NCBI GenBank assembly: GCA_028285755.1
Contig: JANQOQ010000006.1
Coordinates: 310,001-374,000 of the forward strand
Source of the DNA: Puniceicoccaceae bacterium
GTDB taxonomy: Bacteria > Verrucomicrobiota > Verrucomicrobiia > Opitutales > JAFGAQ01
DNA length: 64,000 nucleotides
Direction: 5' to 3'
Part shown: piece after piece, positions 10,151 to 19,847 of the stretch
How positions within the stretch are numbered: position 1 is the first letter of the stretch
How the letters are laid out: each line of letters opens with the position of its first letter
Notes under the pieces: model-generated
The model's database searches: none
What the model was told of the DNA's origin: nothing
What the model saw: the letters and a program-made list of their open reading frames with translations, nothing else
Program-made: the position numbers and the translations under genes

Positions 10151-11145
10151 CTATCCGGGCAGCTCCAACGAGAGTTCAATTTGCCCAACACCCGCAGCAC
10201 CCAGGAATGACTCCAAAGCCTGAGTGAACGCAGTTTAGCTTTCAACCTTTGCCAACCTTTTAAATTATAAGAATAGAACGGCTCATACACATCTTCGTGG
10301 TTTAATTCAGGATTCATGCACACCACAAAATTGCTGATGCTGCTGTTGCCATGGATGAAATGATCACACTTTGACAACAGATAGGCCTCCACGATAACGT
10401 CTTCGCCCAATTTATGCTTGTTTAAGTCGGTATTTCCCTCAAGAGCTGCAATATGAGGCTCTCCCTGCTCCGTAAGTTCAGAATCGTAAGATACAACTCT
10501 CTCACCAAACTCTTCACTCACACGCTTGATCACCTTTTTTGAATCAGAACAGATAAATATCTTAGCATCTTTATTCTGGCTTAAATAATTACGAATCAAC
10601 TCAAAGTATTTTTCATAGGGCACTCCATCCTCCAATTTACAGCTACGATAAAACAACGAGGTGCCTCCATCCTTACGCCCGGACCCTCTCAGGTGCACTC
10701 CACAGATTTTAGACTTCCCAAAATGCTGTTGAATAAAAGCATCGATCAATGCCTGCAGGCGTTCATTCGGCGAAAGGTATTCATGAATGATAGCTGACAA
10801 CTTCTGGCGATCCCCATCTCGGGGCGGCAAAAGCTCTCTAGCATTTGCACGCCCCAGTTTGGTCATATAACCAGCCCGGGCTATAAGGAGCTTTTGAGCA
10901 ACCGGTAAATGGATCACGCGGTTGGGTTTGGCAGCTAGTTGCTGACGCTTAAAATAATAATCGTAAACATCCTCGGCGGAACCACTCTGATACATGGTAT
11001 AATTGTCGAGGCTAATTTGAAAACGAGTATTCGGATGCCGTAACTCTTGATTAACCAGATAATCTACAAAATAGCTCAACACGGCAAACATGCCCGCCAG
11101 CTTAATTTTAGGACTTAGACGTAACTCTACCAGTTCCATACTCAT
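10147..11145 (-). CDS. O-fucosyltransferase/NodZ-like glycosyltransferase
   Basis: ICGVHLRGSGRKDGG ... DAKIFICSDSKKVIKRVSEEFG ... EAYLLSKCDHFIHGNSSISNFVV matches the VHxRxxD / xxSD / LLSKCDxFxxxxSxxS pattern of GT23/GT65-type fucosyltransferases. Confidence 0.65.
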   Translation of the reverse strand: MSMELVELRLSPKIKLAGMFAVLSYFVDYLVNQELRHPNTRFQISLDNYTMYQSGSAEDVYDYYFKRQQLAAKPNRVIHLPVAQKLLIARAGYMTKLGRANARELLPPRDGDRQKLSAIIHEYLSPNERLQALIDAFIQQHFGKSKICGVHLRGSGRKDGGTSLFYRSCKLEDGVPYEKYFELIRNYLSQNKDAKIFICSDSKKVIKRVSEEFGERVVSYDSELTEQGEPHIAALEGNTDLNKHKLGEDVIVEAYLLSKCDHFIHGNSSISNFVVCMNPELNHEDVYEPFYSYNLKGWQRLKAKLRSLRLWSHSWVLRVLGKLNSRWSCPDS

Positions 11146-12422
11146 GCTAAGAGTGATTCATACAATTCAATCATTCGAGTTGCCTGCCGTTTAGCATTGA
11201 ATTGATCGGATATTTTAAGGCGTGCTTTCAACGCCTGCGACTCCCTTAATTCTCGATCAGATTTCAGGTATTTTGAAAGGGCATCAGCCAACTTTTCCAT
11301 ATTCCTGGACTCCACTAAATGGCCATTGACCTGATCTTCTACCATGTCGCTAACACCGCCGACATCATAGGCAATACATGGTGTCCCACAAGCCATCGCC
11401 TCCATAACCGTATTAGGCAAGTTGTCCTGCTTTGAGGTTAACACAAAGCAGTCAGCCGCACCGTAAACCTGCATGAGTTTATATTCCTCATTAATAAACC
11501 CCAAAAAGTGGCATGGGGTATTAAAGGGTAGTTCCTTACCCGGGTGATCCGAACCAAATACCAGAATCTCAAAGTTTTGATTATGCTTTTCCAGTTTTTG
11601 AATGGCCTTCACAAAATCCCAGTAACCTTTGTTCTTATCCTGGGTGGCGAAGTTTGCGCCAAATAGGATATATTTCTTCTCTTTAGTTAATCCCAGAGCT
11701 TTGCGACAGCTTGCTTTGTCCGCAGGATTAAATACGTCCATATCCAGTCCATTCGGGATATGGTGTACTTCCCTACCCTCAAACATAACACTCTTTTTCG
11801 CATCCTCGTACATCCAGCGACTCAATGCGACAACATGGTAGTTTAATCCGGCCAGGTATTTTCGCTTTCGCTGCCAAACCCAGCGATCCATATCCAAGCC
11901 TCCATCTTCAGTATCACGATTATCCTTATTGAACCCCTCATAAAAGCGCCTTGATTGATCGCTATGTAAATGCTGCGCACCATTAAATAACCAACGCCCA
12001 TGGAGCGTAAAAACTACCGGCATCCTGAAATCGGGTAAACGATGCAATGGCACAAGCCCATCCCCGATCCAATGAAAATGCACAATCCGGGGTTTTAGGG
12101 TCTTCACAATCTCTGAGAGTCGCGGATGAGGCAAATAGTTGAAGGAACCATAGGCCCAGTGCCTGCTGTTGGTCAATAGAGCCGGAAGTTTGTCCAGGCG
12201 AGTCCGCATACGGTAGTATTGAAGATCGAACCATTTTTGTGGGGCGAGCACCTTCGGGTCGTGAGTTCTTTTGGTTTCGACCCACATCCAGGAATCGTAG
12301 TTTTGCTTACCCAATGCTTCGTGCAAACGGTATGCAGCCTTGCCTACCCCTCCTCCGGAGTCACTTATATTTACATGTAAAACTTGTGGAGAACTTGGCA
12401 CACTGAAACTCATTTGAGTCAA
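11142..12422 (-). CDS. Glycosyltransferase family 4
   Basis: GGGVGKAAYRLHEAL; HFHWIGDGLVPLH; HIPNGLDMDVFNP; YILFGANFATQDKNKGYWDFVKA; SKQDNLPNTVMEAMACGTPCIAYDVGG. Confidence 0.92.
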   Translation of the reverse strand: MTQMSFSVPSSPQVLHVNISDSGGGVGKAAYRLHEALGKQNYDSWMWVETKRTHDPKVLAPQKWFDLQYYRMRTRLDKLPALLTNSRHWAYGSFNYLPHPRLSEIVKTLKPRIVHFHWIGDGLVPLHRLPDFRMPVVFTLHGRWLFNGAQHLHSDQSRRFYEGFNKDNRDTEDGGLDMDRWVWQRKRKYLAGLNYHVVALSRWMYEDAKKSVMFEGREVHHIPNGLDMDVFNPADKASCRKALGLTKEKKYILFGANFATQDKNKGYWDFVKAIQKLEKHNQNFEILVFGSDHPGKELPFNTPCHFLGFINEEYKLMQVYGAADCFVLTSKQDNLPNTVMEAMACGTPCIAYDVGGVSDMVEDQVNGHLVESRNMEKLADALSKYLKSDRELRESQALKARLKISDQFNAKRQATRMIELYESLLA

Positions 12423-13399
12423 CGCAGGCCTGCTTTTCTTGCCAGTAGTAACCCCTTCCGGGTGCAGGATATGGGCAGTTTCAAAAGGGCACCCACACTT
12501 AGCTCATGAATTAGCGAATATGCTGAGATATAGGTGTAGCTTTGAATAATATTGCTAACTGCTTTGGATTCAAACTGTCCACTTTGGATTAAAGCTCGCT
12601 GCAGGCGTTCTAACCAACTTAGAATTTCGTCCAGCTGATCCGTCAATTCAGCATACTGACCCTCGCACACCGCATGATGTAGATATATATCTGTATCGCT
12701 GAAGTCAGTGAGTTTTTTAAGAAACCCTTCACGAATTTCCCGGCCTCCGGCATGCTGTTGTTTGAGGTAATTGCTTATTTTAATGCTCGTATCCACACGG
12801 TACTTCAAAAGGGGCTTTGCTATATTTGCAACCGGTGCCAATGCACAAAATTCAACCCAAAGTTGATAATCTTCAGCCGTCGGCGGATCTTCCTGATAGC
12901 GCAAGCCGTTTTCCGCTGCAAAATCACTGCGCCACATGACTGTAGGGTGCGCAAAGGATGAGTTAAAGTGCAACTGTACGCGAATGTCATCATCGCTCAA
13001 AGGATATCTAAAAACACCTGCTTTTTCACCCAAAAATATGACACTCGAACCCACCAACATGACGTCCGGATTTTGCCTTAAATAGGAAACCTGGGTTTGT
13101 AGACGATCCGGCATGCAAATATCGTCGCTATCCATACGAGCGATATACTGTCCGTTTGAGGCTTCAATTGCCCGGTTCAAACTTTTGGCAACCCCCACAT
13201 TCTGTGGATTCTTAATCAGCCTTATTCGTAGATCTTCGTAGCTTTCAACAATGGAGACACTTGCATCCAAAGAACCGTCATCCACTACTATTAGCTCCCA
13301 ATCCTCATAAGTCTGATTGATAACGCTATCAATGGCCTCGGCTAAATAACGTTCCCCGTTATACACCGGCATGATTACGCTTACTCTGGGATGAGTCAT
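12419..13399 (-). CDS. Glycosyltransferase family 2
   Basis: VSVIMPVYNGERYLAEAIDSVINQTYEDWELIVVDDGSLDAS ... YIARMDSDDICMPDRL. Confidence 0.95.
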   Translation of the reverse strand: MTHPRVSVIMPVYNGERYLAEAIDSVINQTYEDWELIVVDDGSLDASVSIVESYEDLRIRLIKNPQNVGVAKSLNRAIEASNGQYIARMDSDDICMPDRLQTQVSYLRQNPDVMLVGSSVIFLGEKAGVFRYPLSDDDIRVQLHFNSSFAHPTVMWRSDFAAENGLRYQEDPPTAEDYQLWVEFCALAPVANIAKPLLKYRVDTSIKISNYLKQQHAGGREIREGFLKKLTDFSDTDIYLHHAVCEGQYAELTDQLDEILSWLERLQRALIQSGQFESKAVSNIIQSYTYISAYSLIHELSVGALLKLPISCTRKGLLLARKAGLR

Positions 13400-14274
13400 C
13401 CTTTAGCTGGAAGAGCAAGTATCGTATCGCTGAAACCACCGCGAGGCTTTCCGCCCGTTCGCGCATCGATCACTTGGTAGCCAAAATCTTCTAAAAAAAG
13501 AACCACTTCAGATGCACGGGTACCAAATTGAGTCAGTAATGAATCGTCCATCTCAGACAATAGGATGGGCTGATGATCCTTTAAGAGTGCACGTGCTCCT
13601 TTTAATACTTCATACTCTGCGCCTTCTACGTCCATTTTTACAAAACCAGGCACTAAGTCATATTCAGAAACAAGCCCATCCAATGGACGGGTTGCAACCC
13701 GAAAGACCTCCTTATCGAATTGCCTGGCGTGCATATGCGATATGGGGTTTAGCGATGAGTACTCCTCCATTCCAGGAACACCATGCAACTCTAATTCACC
13801 CCCGTTCTCACTCAACGCCCCTTCGTATAGAATCACGTTAGCTACCTCATTGAGCTGAAGATTTCGCTTTAGTTTGCGAATGGCACCCGGGTTCGGTTCC
13901 GCTGCAAGAATCCGGGAATCCGGGTTCAATCGTTTTGCAAAATAAACTGAAAACAATCCCACATTTGCCCCAATATCAATAACGTCTCCTTCAGGATTGA
14001 GATATTTATCAATAATCTCCGTAAGCTCGGGTTCATAGCCCCCTTCCTTGAGAATGTGGCGAAGCATCAGGGAGCGAGTACTAATTTCGTAATTTGCTTC
14101 GAAATTCGGAACATAGATCGTAAGTGATTCATTGCCCACCCATTTAAAAATACGATCGAAATTTCGATTAAACTGACTTACCGACCGCCTGATAAATTGT
14201 CGTTTTATCCAGATATAAGGGAAAAGGACGAAGCGTAGAATCGGGTTTTGTTTAAGTCTGGCAACTTTGCTCAT
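13396..14274 (-). CDS. FkbM family SAM-dependent methyltransferase
   Basis: GDVIDIGANVGLFSVYFAKRL ... AAEPNPGAIRKLKRNLQLNEV ... PGFVKMDVEGAEYEVLKGARALL. Confidence 0.9.
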   Translation of the reverse strand: MSKVARLKQNPILRFVLFPYIWIKRQFIRRSVSQFNRNFDRIFKWVGNESLTIYVPNFEANYEISTRSLMLRHILKEGGYEPELTEIIDKYLNPEGDVIDIGANVGLFSVYFAKRLNPDSRILAAEPNPGAIRKLKRNLQLNEVANVILYEGALSENGGELELHGVPGMEEYSSLNPISHMHARQFDKEVFRVATRPLDGLVSEYDLVPGFVKMDVEGAEYEVLKGARALLKDHQPILLSEMDDSLLTQFGTRASEVVLFLEDFGYQVIDARTGGKPRGGFSDTILALPAKG

Positions 14275-14325
14275 GAGTTAAACGCTTTAGAAAGTATGAA
14301 CTAATCTCACTGTATCGACTTTATA

Positions 14326-15333
14326 CTAAAGATTAAGCAGGCGATCTACATCTTCACACCAGGCCTGAACCAGGGCGAGCTCTTCTTCAGGCACAACCTG
14401 GATTTCAACGAGTGCTTCATAACAATGATTGAGATTATCCAAAACGGACTCTCTGCCCTTTTGTAAATTGAGCGCCCCGAGGGTATCAATTATAGCGGGA
14501 TTGTTTAAATAGCCCACAACCTCATCCTCAAAATCCTGCAATGGATCATGAGGATTTCTGAGTTGGTAGGCCTCTGCCGCGTGAAAAACGAGTTCATATT
14601 CCAGCTCCCATAGGCAGCGCTGAGCAATAAAACTGCGCCAAATATCGGTCATTCTGAAAGAACAATAACTGGGCAGATACATCAGCGCATATGCCTCGGG
14701 CCACCACCAGGTAGATTGGCTGTTAAATGGGCACCATACGTTTTTCCCAAGGCGAATGCTGGGAGCCTTATCAAATGTGAATTCCCGATCCAGAGCCAAT
14801 CGCCAAATGGCATCCACATCCGGGGATCCATCTGCCAAACCCTGCTGGATCGGACATTTCGCACGGGTGAGTGCATTACTCGGCGCCGGCATTTCCATAT
14901 TGATATCTCTTAGGTGCAATCCCCGGGGCCAGATATTCTGATCGGTAAAGTACCGGTATACGTTGTTCCAGCCTGGCTTATCCACACGCTGGCTTTCACA
15001 AGCTAAATCCCGGAGCTGCCAATTGGGCATAGGCTCGTTATCATCATCCGTCTCATAGATACATGCTGCGCCTTTGGAGAATGCTTCCAGATACCCCAGG
15101 TTCTTACGCGCGTAGTGTTTTTCGGGTAAAACAGATGTGAGCTTGTAGGGCATTTGCACCTGTTCATTGATATCAATAAGCCGCGCCTTAGGTAATGCAT
15201 ACTCATAAGGCCCTTTGCGATCACCCACGATCAGGAGCGAACCCTCCTCTCCCGGCCAACGCTCAGCCAGCTCGCGCATACAACCGGTCGGGTCCTGGAT
15301 TGTCGTAATGATTCCGTAGTATTCCTGGGTCAT
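14326..15333 (-). CDS. STELLO-like (DUF288) putative glycosyltransferase
   Basis: YYGIITTIQDPTGCMRELAERW...LLIVGDRKGPYEYALPKARLIDINEQ...YARKNLGYLEAFSKGAACIYETDDDNEPMPNW. Confidence 0.7.
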   Translation of the reverse strand: MTQEYYGIITTIQDPTGCMRELAERWPGEEGSLLIVGDRKGPYEYALPKARLIDINEQVQMPYKLTSVLPEKHYARKNLGYLEAFSKGAACIYETDDDNEPMPNWQLRDLACESQRVDKPGWNNVYRYFTDQNIWPRGLHLRDINMEMPAPSNALTRAKCPIQQGLADGSPDVDAIWRLALDREFTFDKAPSIRLGKNVWCPFNSQSTWWWPEAYALMYLPSYCSFRMTDIWRSFIAQRCLWELEYELVFHAAEAYQLRNPHDPLQDFEDEVVGYLNNPAIIDTLGALNLQKGRESVLDNLNHCYEALVEIQVVPEEELALVQAWCEDVDRLLNL

Positions 15334-15342
15334 AAACTAATC

Positions 15343-16296
15343 TTAAACACGGGCTAACCAATCATCCATCACGGCTTGCAGGGTGTCCTGCATGCTATAT
15401 TGGCGTTGCCAACCAAGCTCCAGTAGACGACTCTGATCACCGAGTAATACCGCTTCGTCTGAATGGCGTAACAAGCTGTCATCCTGTTCAATGCTTACAT
15501 CTACATTGGCGATCTGTAGAAGTGCATCCAGTACATCTCCAATCTTCCAAGCCTCCCCATTACATATATTGACCGGAATTCCAGGCCTTCCCTTTTCCAG
15601 AAGCAAGACCATACCGGCCACTCCGTCACGGACGTCGATAAAATCGCGCGCAGTATCGAGACGACCCACTTTGAGAACGGGTTCCATTTTGCCTTTTGCG
15701 ATTAAGGCGATTTGCCGTGCAAAACTCTGAATAGCTGTAGCGGGGGGATGCCCCGTTCCCACATGGATAAACAGCCTTGGCAGATACACTGCCATCCCAT
15801 AGTTCGCAAAATACTGATAACCCAAAGTTTCCGTCGCAGCTTTACTTACCCCGTAAGGGGTGACCGGCCTAAGGAGACGATCTTCCTTCAAGGGGGGCTC
15901 TCCAGGTTCAGTCAAACCATATTCAGCACTGCTACATGCGAGTAATATCTGGGCCTTCGGGGAATATTCACGGGCAGCATTCAGGAGATTTAACGTCGAG
16001 TTAAAATTCACGAGATGGGTATAATGCTCCTGACTCCACGAATTTCCATTAAAGGCCTGGGCAGCCATGTGGATTATAATATCAGGCTCAACTGATTTTA
16101 AAACCTCCTGAGTGGCAGGTAAATCGAGTAAATCCATGCGACGGATAAGATAATCATACTGATCGTGCAAACGACTGGATGCACTTGCCCGGGCTACCCC
16201 GATAACATTATGCCCTAAAGTCTGATAATGCTCCACTAAGTGGCTGCCTATCATGCCCGTTGAGCCAGTAATCAATACGGTTTTAGCAGTTTCCAT
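15343..16296 (-). CDS. NAD(P)-dependent sugar epimerase/dehydratase (extended SDR; GDP-4-keto-6-deoxymannose reductase/GMD-like)
   Basis: VLITGSTGMIGSHLVEHY (Rossmann), LLACSSAEYG, TPYGVSKAATE (YxxxK), VGRLDTARDFIDVRDGV. Confidence 0.85.
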   Translation of the reverse strand: METAKTVLITGSTGMIGSHLVEHYQTLGHNVIGVARASASSRLHDQYDYLIRRMDLLDLPATQEVLKSVEPDIIIHMAAQAFNGNSWSQEHYTHLVNFNSTLNLLNAAREYSPKAQILLACSSAEYGLTEPGEPPLKEDRLLRPVTPYGVSKAATETLGYQYFANYGMAVYLPRLFIHVGTGHPPATAIQSFARQIALIAKGKMEPVLKVGRLDTARDFIDVRDGVAGMVLLLEKGRPGIPVNICNGEAWKIGDVLDALLQIANVDVSIEQDDSLLRHSDEAVLLGDQSRLLELGWQRQYSMQDTLQAVMDDWLARV

Positions 16297-16317
16297 ATAA
16301 ATTGTAATATGTTAGCA

Positions 16318-17472
16318 CTAGGCAACTTTGGTGAGCTCATCGATAAAATAAATCGCAAGGGCTCGGGGGTGCCACTTTTTCTCAAACATTTCCAAAATCG
16401 CCCGCGACCGATTTTCCTTCAGGTCTATGGATTCGTAGATTCCCAGTAATCTTTTGGCAGTCACCTCCCAGTTGACATTGGAGGCTGATTCATACCCCAA
16501 TTCTCCGTATTCTTGCAATTCGATTTCTGGGTCAAAGTCCTGATACCAACGAGTGCCCAGATTATCGCTAAGAATACCGCAGCCAACCTGGAAAGAATCC
16601 AGGACTCTAAAGGGAATACTCCGTCGGAAGCCGGAGACATTTACATTAAAAACCGATCTGGCCACCGTATTCAGATAATCGGACCAACTCAGTGCGTCCC
16701 CCTGAATTGCCGGGTCATTACTACTCCAAATGCGTGCATCCACATCTGCTTTTTGCCAGCTCCTCAAAATGCGGACTATCTCAGCACGCTTCTCATTCGG
16801 ATGCTGCACGATATCCTCAAGCGAAGTCACTATGGATTTTTCATTTTGGTAATTATGAGGTGCAGGAGGAGCATCTTCGACAACCCAGGGTTTGGGGCCG
16901 CGATCCCCCCCAAAGGAAGCAAACATACGGATTTCCTTATTCGCGACAGCGCGCTTAGCATTTAGCTCAAGTGCTTCCAAATTCCTTTTAAGGTTCAGGG
17001 TATTTGTGATAGGTCCCGTAGACATGCAGGGGCGGATTTTAAAAGTCTGCCCCAAAACAGCCGGGTGATATGGGATACGCACCTGCGTGGACAAAGGGAA
17101 GCCTCGTTGCTCAATCTGGATCGGGCACTGCATCTTAAAGTAGACTTCTGCCAACTCAAGATGTGCGAGCGCGTAGGTAAAAGGTGAATCCGTAGCATCG
17201 TAAGCAAAGCGAACCTTCTTATCGTTTAGCTCCAACCTGCCGAACATGCTGAACTGATCCACAGGAAAAAGATACTTACTAAGTTCCGGGAATTTGCTTT
17301 CAAATTTGCCGTAAACCCGGGGATGTTGGCGCAGAAACCGGTCTATAGCATGGCCTTCATGTGCAATTTCCACCTTTCCTTCCTGCTCCAGAATTTGAAG
17401 TCCCGTATAAATCCACTCAAAATACCCCTTATTGCGTATGGGAAAACTGCTTATGACTACTTTCGGTTTCAT
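16318..17472 (-). CDS. Putative glycosyltransferase, GT-B/exostosin-like C-terminus (weak)
   Basis: ARSVFNVNVSGFRRSIPFRVLDSFQVGCGILSDNL resembles the donor-site half of exostosin/GT1-type proteins; N-terminus not recognised. Confidence 0.4.
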   Translation of the reverse strand: MKPKVVISSFPIRNKGYFEWIYTGLQILEQEGKVEIAHEGHAIDRFLRQHPRVYGKFESKFPELSKYLFPVDQFSMFGRLELNDKKVRFAYDATDSPFTYALAHLELAEVYFKMQCPIQIEQRGFPLSTQVRIPYHPAVLGQTFKIRPCMSTGPITNTLNLKRNLEALELNAKRAVANKEIRMFASFGGDRGPKPWVVEDAPPAPHNYQNEKSIVTSLEDIVQHPNEKRAEIVRILRSWQKADVDARIWSSNDPAIQGDALSWSDYLNTVARSVFNVNVSGFRRSIPFRVLDSFQVGCGILSDNLGTRWYQDFDPEIELQEYGELGYESASNVNWEVTAKRLLGIYESIDLKENRSRAILEMFEKKWHPRALAIYFIDELTKVA

Positions 17473-17473
17473 A

Positions 17474-18244
17474 CTAACCGGATTTACCCAATAGGCGTTT
17501 CAGGAACGATTTAAGCAGTTGCCAGATACTGCGCAGACGGATCACTTCCCCGTTATATTGGCTTACATATGAATCGATCATGACTCTCGGTTTGTCGTTC
17601 TTGTTGAGTCTCTGGGCAAGCTTCGCAAAGTCTTTATGACGCCCGTGGATAATCTTAACGGGAGAACCTCCTCCAATAAATCCTGGCACGATCGTTCGGA
17701 AATTATACTCCGAAGGTAATACATAAAATTTAATCTGTTGGTTCTCCCAAAGGGTTTTGCGGAGAGCCGGTTGATCTGCCTTATGCTCAAGCTCACCATA
17801 TATCTTTACCCATTCCTGCAAGACTCTAGTCACATTTTCTGAACGCTTAAAGGCAATGACCCCTGTATTAAATTCAGTGAAACTTGGAGGTATCCCGTCA
17901 ATTGGATTGGGATCCCGGATGGGTGTATGCGTCAACATCAGCTCAAATCTATCTAACAAGCGCCAGATTTCGTCGATTTCCTCACACAGGTAAGTATCAG
18001 TATCCAGAAACAGGGTTTTCTCGAAAGGGCTTTCCAGGAGAGGTTCCACCTTATCGTAGCAGTTGCCCCTCACTTCATTTAACGAAATCACCTGATTAAA
18101 CAGCGGGTCTTTTTCCTGGATATCGGTATAGAGAACAATCGGCATCTCGGGATACACCTTGCGGACGGATCGCGCAGATACCTTCGCCTCATCAACGAAG
18201 CGTTGGCCAGTCGCTACATAAATTATTCCCTTATCAGTATTCAT
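17474..18244 (-). CDS. GT8/nucleotide-diphospho-sugar transferase-like protein
   Basis: GIIYVATGQRFVDEAKVSARSVRKVYPEMPIVLYTD ... KTLFLDTDTYLCEEIDEIWRLLDRF (DTD) ... EFNTGVIAFKRSENV. Confidence 0.7.
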   Translation of the reverse strand: MNTDKGIIYVATGQRFVDEAKVSARSVRKVYPEMPIVLYTDIQEKDPLFNQVISLNEVRGNCYDKVEPLLESPFEKTLFLDTDTYLCEEIDEIWRLLDRFELMLTHTPIRDPNPIDGIPPSFTEFNTGVIAFKRSENVTRVLQEWVKIYGELEHKADQPALRKTLWENQQIKFYVLPSEYNFRTIVPGFIGGGSPVKIIHGRHKDFAKLAQRLNKNDKPRVMIDSYVSQYNGEVIRLRSIWQLLKSFLKRLLGKSG

Positions 18245-19047
18245 ATGGGCAAAGGAATGATGGGAGTGTTTAATGGGCCGCTCTTAAAACACGCCTCAAT
18301 GAATTTCTCATCCTCATCGATATTCTCAGGTAATGAGCGTTCATTCTTATTCACCGAAAAGTCACCTGCTTTCACGTATCGGTTCTTCAAGTATTTAAGA
18401 CGATTGATTAAGCCCGGTTTTCTCAAATCAAGCTCATCGATGAGGCGCATATAGCCGCGCCACTCCACCAGCTCGGACAGGTCAATCCGGCAAACTCTCC
18501 CACCCTTTCGTTCGACGTAATCAGCATAAACCTGGGCACGTCTTTCGATTTCCAGGGTATACCAATAGCACAATTGATAATCTGACCATTCCTGCCAGCC
18601 CGGACTGCTTATTACATTGGGATCATCCGGCTGAAGGTAAAACATACTACCCTTGTCTGTCCGGCTGGGTATGGTATTCAGCTTAAACAGGCTGGTCGCA
18701 ATTTTGCGTTTATCACGGGTCAATATGATGAGATCCGGCGTTATACCTAACTCAAAAAAAGCCTCCATAAAGCCTTTGCAAATCAAATGGCTCGTCTCTG
18801 CAAAGATGGGTTGTTTTTGAGAATTAATGAAGGGCAACTTACGCGTTCTGATAAATTCCCTAGCAATTTCAGCATTGCCCTGGGCGGGGCGCAGAACTTC
18901 GTGATAAGGGTGTGCTTTCTCCTCATGAAAGACATCTATACCGGGAAGATAATTCAGCAGACGCGTGAGATAGTGAGTTCCGCTTCTTCCGGTAGTAACC
19001 GTGCATAGAATCCTTTTGTTTCCCAAGTTTTCGCTGATATCATTCAT
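18241..19047 (-). CDS. P-loop sulfotransferase-like protein
   Basis: RILCTVTTGRSGTHYLTRLLNYLPGIDVFHEE (5'-PSB-like) ... PDLIILTRDKRKIATSLFKL (3'-PB-like). Confidence 0.65.
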   Translation of the reverse strand: MNDISENLGNKRILCTVTTGRSGTHYLTRLLNYLPGIDVFHEEKAHPYHEVLRPAQGNAEIAREFIRTRKLPFINSQKQPIFAETSHLICKGFMEAFFELGITPDLIILTRDKRKIATSLFKLNTIPSRTDKGSMFYLQPDDPNVISSPGWQEWSDYQLCYWYTLEIERRAQVYADYVERKGGRVCRIDLSELVEWRGYMRLIDELDLRKPGLINRLKYLKNRYVKAGDFSVNKNERSLPENIDEDEKFIEACFKSGPLNTPIIPLPI

Positions 19048-19847
19048 ATCTTTGCCTGAAAAAACCCACTTACGTCCAGCGTATGCAGTTCCCCGCGCAT
19101 ATAGGTTTCGTTCTTCATTTTTGCCGCCGGCTCACGCCCAATTAAACGACCTGCAAAATAGCGTAGCTTCTGCAGTTTGGACATCGCATTTTTCTCGGCG
19201 ATGTTTGCTCGGGCTTCTTGCTGAGGGGATTGCCGGGAGCTGCGATTAATAAAAACCGTGTGCAGACAGCGAAAAGTAGCCTCTCCCCAATCCAACTCCG
19301 ATTCACTTGTGTCTTTTGAATTAGCTGAAGCCCTGTCTTTAAACCGGATATTGCCATGGTGCAGTCGCTCAGTACAAGGGCCTTCCCAGTCATTAATCAG
19401 TGAAAAGTTATAGAGCTTGGTCATCGATCGTGATGGGCGTGCCAGATAACCCTTGGCTACCTTCTTATCCGGATCTAAGTCGCAGCAATGGAGTGCTTTA
19501 CCAAGCACTTGCCAGCTTTCCTGAAAGCGGCCGTTGCGAAGTTGCTCTTTAAAAATTGCGAGCTTATCAGGTTCATACAATTCATCACCATCTACGCCGA
19601 ACACCCAACAATTTTGGCCTGCATAAGACCTGATTAAATCGTGCGATTCAGAAGGATGCTGGATACGGTGGTAACTCACGTGATCATACTCTGTAGCCAA
19701 CTCTTTGGCAATGGCCGGCGTATTATCTGTCGATTTGTGATCTGTGATGATCATTTCATCACAGAAGTCCATGGTGTTTAAGATCACCTGCTTTAGAAAG
19801 CGATCATCGTTACGAACGAGGCTTATGCCGATTACCTTTATACTCAA
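19044..19847 (-). CDS. Glycosyltransferase family 2 (WaaE/KdtX-like)
   Basis: IKVIGISLVRNDDRFLKQVILNTMDFCDEMIITDHKSTDNTPAIAKEL ... WVFGVDGDELYEP. Confidence 0.8.
   Translation of the reverse strand: MSIKVIGISLVRNDDRFLKQVILNTMDFCDEMIITDHKSTDNTPAIAKELATEYDHVSYHRIQHPSESHDLIRSYAGQNCWVFGVDGDELYEPDKLAIFKEQLRNGRFQESWQVLGKALHCCDLDPDKKVAKGYLARPSRSMTKLYNFSLINDWEGPCTERLHHGNIRFKDRASANSKDTSESELDWGEATFRCLHTVFINRSSRQSPQQEARANIAEKNAMSKLQKLRYFAGRLIGREPAAKMKNETYMRGELHTLDVSGFFQAKI

Noticed and set aside
16513-16965. 150 aa plus-strand ORF in the track
   Set aside because: Antisense shadow of the 16318..17472 coding frame; no recognisable domain.
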